Positions 61,675-64,000 of a stretch of 64,000 bases of DNA are shown here, piece after piece (the first letter of the stretch is position 1; the number at the start of each line of letters is the position of its first letter). Below the pieces are notes generated by a model, which searched no databases, was not told the DNA's origin, and saw only the letters and a list, made by a program, of their open reading frames with translations. The DNA comes from Nocardioides marmoriginsengisoli (GTDB lineage Bacteria; Actinomycetota; Actinomycetes; Propionibacteriales; Nocardioidaceae). The stretch is taken from contig NZ_RJSE01000003.1 in assembly GCF_003725695.1 (NCBI RefSeq), positions 124,001 to 188,000 on the forward strand. Direction: 5' to 3'. Position numbers and translations under genes: made by a program.

Positions 61675-62103
61675 ATGAGCACGCAGGAAGACATCGACGC
61701 CTACATCGCCGCGATGCCCCAGGGCATGGGCGCGCTGAACGACAAGATGGGGATCGAGGTGACCGAGCTGTCCGCCGAGCGGATCGTCGCGACGATGCCG
61801 GTCGCGGGGAACACGCAGCCCTTCGGCCTGCTGCACGGCGGCGCGTCCGTGGTGCTGGCCGAGACGCTCGGGTCGATGGGGTCGGGCCTGCACGCGATGC
61901 CGATGGGCAAGGTCCCGGTCGGCGTCGACATCAACGCGACGCACCACCGCTCGGCGACCACCGGCGTCGTGACCGGTACGGCGACCGCGATCCACCTCGG
62001 CCGGACCAGCGCCGCCTACGAGATCGTGATCACCGACGAGCGCGGCAAGCGGGTCTGCACCTCGCGGATCACCTGCGCGCTGATCGAGGCGCCGAAGGGC
62101 TAG
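61675..62103 (+). CDS. Hotdog-fold thioesterase (PaaI-like)
   Basis: This 142-residue hotdog protein has the PaaI-type core NTQPFGLLHGGASVVLAETLGS and a second strand-rich half ending SRITCALIE. It hydrolyses aryl- or acyl-CoA thioesters. The conserved Asn-Gln-x-Gly-x-LHGG pattern matches; the catalytic Glu is in VVLAETLGS. CAGGAT lies 6 nt before the ATG, which could double as an AGGA binding site. It is divergent from polA by 63 bp and converges on the GNAT gene with a 4-bp overlap. Confidence 0.87.
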   Translation: MSTQEDIDAYIAAMPQGMGALNDKMGIEVTELSAERIVATMPVAGNTQPFGLLHGGASVVLAETLGSMGSGLHAMPMGKVPVGVDINATHHRSATTGVVTGTATAIHLGRTSAAYEIVITDERGKRVCTSRITCALIEAPKG

Positions 62104-62696
62104 TCGGCCTGGTCCTCGGACTCGTCCGCGCGGGCCCGGCGCTGCATCGTGCGCCGTTGCGCGAGCAGGGCGCCCAGGTTGCGGCGGGAGTCCTGGGGCC
62201 GCAGCGACTCCGGGGTGAGCTTGCGCCGCAGCGTCGCCGTACTGGCGACCCGGACCGAGGCCACCGTCGCCAGCCCGAGCCGGGCCAGGAACCGGTTGGT
62301 GTCGCGGGAGGTGCTCGCCGTGATCGCGGTGATGTGGGTGATGTCCTTCTCCTCGGCCCAGGTCACCGCGACGTCGAGCAGCGCCCGGGCGAACCCGTGC
62401 TTGCGGTGCTCGGGCGTGACGAGCAGGTACGACGTGTGCACGGCGACGTCGGTGTGCAACGGGCTCATCGCCGTACGGCGGAGGTGGATCGCGGCCACCA
62501 GCTTGCCCTCGTAGAGCCCGACCACCACGCGCTCGTCGGGGTCGGCGGCGACCTGCGCGAGCGCGCTGACGGCCTCGTCCACGGGTCGCGGCTGGGGCTG
62601 CTCGGCGTTCCTGCCGCCGGCCTCCACCCAGAGGTGCAGCAGTTCGGGGGCATCATCGGGTCGCGCGTCTCTGATCTCGAGAGAGTGCCGCGACAT
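62100..62696 (-). CDS. GNAT-family N-acetyltransferase
   Basis: This 198-residue protein has the GNAT core: RDARPDDAPELLHLWVEAG at the start, strand VVVGLYEGKLVAAIHLR, then the acetyl-CoA-binding motif VTPEHRKHGFARALLDVAVTWA (the GNAT Q/RxxGxG/A type, here RKHGFA). The C-terminal 50 residues are basic and unique. ATG 62696 has a GGAGG site. The substrate is unknown; the stop overlaps the thioesterase stop region tail-to-tail. Confidence 0.83.
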   Translation of the reverse strand: MSRHSLEIRDARPDDAPELLHLWVEAGGRNAEQPQPRPVDEAVSALAQVAADPDERVVVGLYEGKLVAAIHLRRTAMSPLHTDVAVHTSYLLVTPEHRKHGFARALLDVAVTWAEEKDITHITAITASTSRDTNRFLARLGLATVASVRVASTATLRRKLTPESLRPQDSRRNLGALLAQRRTMQRRARADESEDQAD

Positions 62697-62784
62697 CGAT
62701 GCCTCCTCGTCTCCGGGTTCGCCGGACGACCACCGGCGGGTGTCAGACTACGCTTCGCGGGACCATCGGAATAGGGGGTCGGAG

Positions 62785-63537
62785 ATGTTCATCGGGACAG
62801 GAACCGTCGTCAACGCGACCACCGTTCTCGTGGGCAGCGGCCTCGGCGTCCTGATCGGCCACCGGCTCCCGTTGCGGACCCGGAGCGTCGTCACCGACGC
62901 GCTCGGTCTGGTCACCCTGCTGATCGCTGCCTCGTCGGCCTTCGCCGTCTCCGACGACGCGTTCTCGGACGCGGTCGGCGGCTCGGCACCGATGCTGATC
63001 GTGCTCGGCGCGCTGCTGATCGGCGCGATCATCGGGTCGCTCGCCCGGATCGAGGACCGGCTCGAAGGCCTCGGCGACGTCCTGCAGCGCCGGCTGAGCC
63101 GTGGCGGGACGGAGGACCACGCCGGCCGGGACCGGTTCATCCAGGGCTTCATGACCGCTTCCCTGGTCTTCTGCGTCGGCCCGCTGACCATCCTCGGCTC
63201 GATCACCGAAGGAATCGGCGAGGGCTCGGACCAGCTGCTGCTGAAGTCCGCGCTCGACGGGTTCGCGTCGATCGCGTTCGCCGCCGCGTTCGGCTGGGGC
63301 GTCGCGGCCAGCGTGCTGACCCTGGTCCTCATCCAGGGGTCGCTGACCGCCCTCGGCGCCGCGCTCGGCGACTTCCTCCCGGAGGCGCACCTGGCCGCCC
63401 TGACGGCGACCGGCGGCCTGCTGCTGGTCGGGGTGGCGCTGCGGCTGCTGGAGATCAAGCAGCTGAAGGTCGGTGACCTGCTGCCGGCCCTGCTGATCGC
63501 ACCGTTGCTGACCGAGCTGGTGATCCAGCTCCGCTGA
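62785..63537 (+). CDS. DUF554 family membrane protein
   Basis: This 250-residue protein has seven to eight hydrophobic segments and the DUF554 opening GTGTVVNATTVLVGSGLGVLIG, followed by the block FIQGFMTASLVFCVGPLTILG near the middle. The family is widespread and its role, perhaps transport, is not known. ATG 62785 has AGGGGGTCGGAG. It converges on the LivF-like gene with 9 bp between. Confidence 0.88.
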   Translation: MFIGTGTVVNATTVLVGSGLGVLIGHRLPLRTRSVVTDALGLVTLLIAASSAFAVSDDAFSDAVGGSAPMLIVLGALLIGAIIGSLARIEDRLEGLGDVLQRRLSRGGTEDHAGRDRFIQGFMTASLVFCVGPLTILGSITEGIGEGSDQLLLKSALDGFASIAFAAAFGWGVAASVLTLVLIQGSLTALGAALGDFLPEAHLAALTATGGLLLVGVALRLLEIKQLKVGDLLPALLIAPLLTELVIQLR

Positions 63538-63546
63538 CGGCCCGGG

Positions 63547-64000
63547 TCAGACGTCGCCGCCCAGGTACGCCGCCTTGACGCTGTCGTCCACGGCGAGCTC
63601 GGCTCCGGTCCCCGACCTGACGATCTCGCCGGTCTCCAGGACGTGCGCGGTGTGGGCGCGCTTGAGCGCCTGCGCGGCGTTCTGCTCGACGAGCAGCACG
63701 GTGGTGCCCTGGTTGTTGATCTCGGTGATGATCGAGAAGATCTGCTGGATCAGCTTCGGCGCCAACCCCATCGACGGCTCGTCGAGCAGCACCAGACGAG
63801 GCTTGGCCATCAGCGCCCTGCCGATCGCCAGCATCTGCTGCTCACCGCCCGACATGCTGCCGGCGGCCTGCCTCTCGCGCTCCTTCAACCGCGGGAAGAG
63901 GTCGAAGACCCGGTCCAGGTCCGACCTGTAAGCGGCCGTCTTGCGATCGCGACGGACGAATGCGCCCATGTCGAGATTCTCCAGGACCGTCATCCCCGGG
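63547..64000 (-). CDS. livF: Branched-chain amino acid ABC transporter ATPase LivF, truncated
   Basis: The C-terminal 150 or so residues of a LivF-type ATPase are present, and the frame runs off the window edge without its Walker A. Seen are PGMTVLENLDMGAF, the signature SMSGGEQQMLAIGRALM, Walker B LVLLDEPSMGLAP, the Q-loop-free LLVEQNAAQALKRA and the terminal AYLGGDV, all characteristic of LivF. The preceding LivG, LivM and LivH genes are expected to lie beyond 64000. It energises uptake of branched-chain amino acids or related compounds. Confidence 0.9.
   Translation of the reverse strand, partial: PGMTVLENLDMGAFVRRDRKTAAYRSDLDRVFDLFPRLKERERQAAGSMSGGEQQMLAIGRALMAKPRLVLLDEPSMGLAPKLIQQIFSIITEINNQGTTVLLVEQNAAQALKRAHTAHVLETGEIVRSGTGAELAVDDSVKAAYLGGDV

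Overview
The window is high-GC chromosomal DNA from an actinobacterium, most likely a Nocardioides-like member of the Nocardioidaceae (inference, no rRNA seen). The reasons are an HrdB-type primary sigma factor with a Lys/Ala-rich N-terminus, an actinobacterial ParE next to a DUF7455 zinc-ribbon-like protein, DUF4192, DUF456 and DUF3068 proteins, a degenerate-exonuclease DNA polymerase I, very high GC at third codon positions, and many genes with a TANNNT hexamer exactly 6 nt before an ATG/GTG start (leaderless mRNAs). Several housekeeping genes (parE, sigA, rpsA, polA, coaE) show that this is the main chromosome. No rRNA, tRNA, transposase, integrase, prophage or CRISPR array was found.

Layout. 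1-6006: a truncated membrane protein, a DsbA-like/VKOR disulfide-forming operon, a BlaI/M56 protease pair downstream of parE, DUF7455 and DUF456 proteins. 6059-10962: a secreted Ig-repeat protein, then a crotonase plus FadD19-like acyl-CoA ligase operon with a KstR-type operator over a leaderless promoter, and a 32-aa membrane peptide. 11273-14455: a corrinoid BtuFCD ABC importer behind a cobalamin riboswitch. 14503-18655: superoxide dismutase with a Nur-like box, ilvA, serA and a cupin-type regulator with its palindrome. 18718-23829: methyltransferase, MFS exporter, DGPF protein with ECF42-like sigma, MOSC protein and a small monooxygenase. 23859-30352: sigA, HhH-GPD protein, GCS2 ligase, DUF4192 and DNA polymerase IV. 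30327-32957: the 5-oxoprolinase genes pxpC, pxpB and pxpA, with pxpA split from pxpBC by a 450-bp lower-GC element holding six DnaA-box-like nonamers and strong hairpins. 33160-40764: group-2 sigma factor, coaE, short acyl-CoA ligase, GlxA-type regulator with a 22-bp palindrome, and two coupled SGNH hydrolases with FN3-like domains. 40785-42248: rpsA.

42473-58873 is an envelope-glycan cluster that resembles, gene for gene and in protein length, the mycobacterial region Rv0224c-Rv0228 plus Rv0236c: methyltransferase, GT4 glycosyltransferase, DUF3068 protein, multi-spanning GT-C-like proteins, an AftD-like arabinofuranosyltransferase and an acyltransferase-3 protein. To these it adds a second methyltransferase, an HHxxxDG acyltransferase and a Wzx-like flippase. 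58924-64000 holds polA, a hotdog thioesterase, a GNAT protein, a DUF554 protein and a truncated LivF-type ATPase.

Regulation is unusually readable here: a cobalamin riboswitch, KstR-like and Nur-like boxes, three autoregulator-type palindromes, at least seven strong intrinsic terminators and a recurring leaderless promoter pattern. Family assignments come from reading the translations by eye; no database search was possible.
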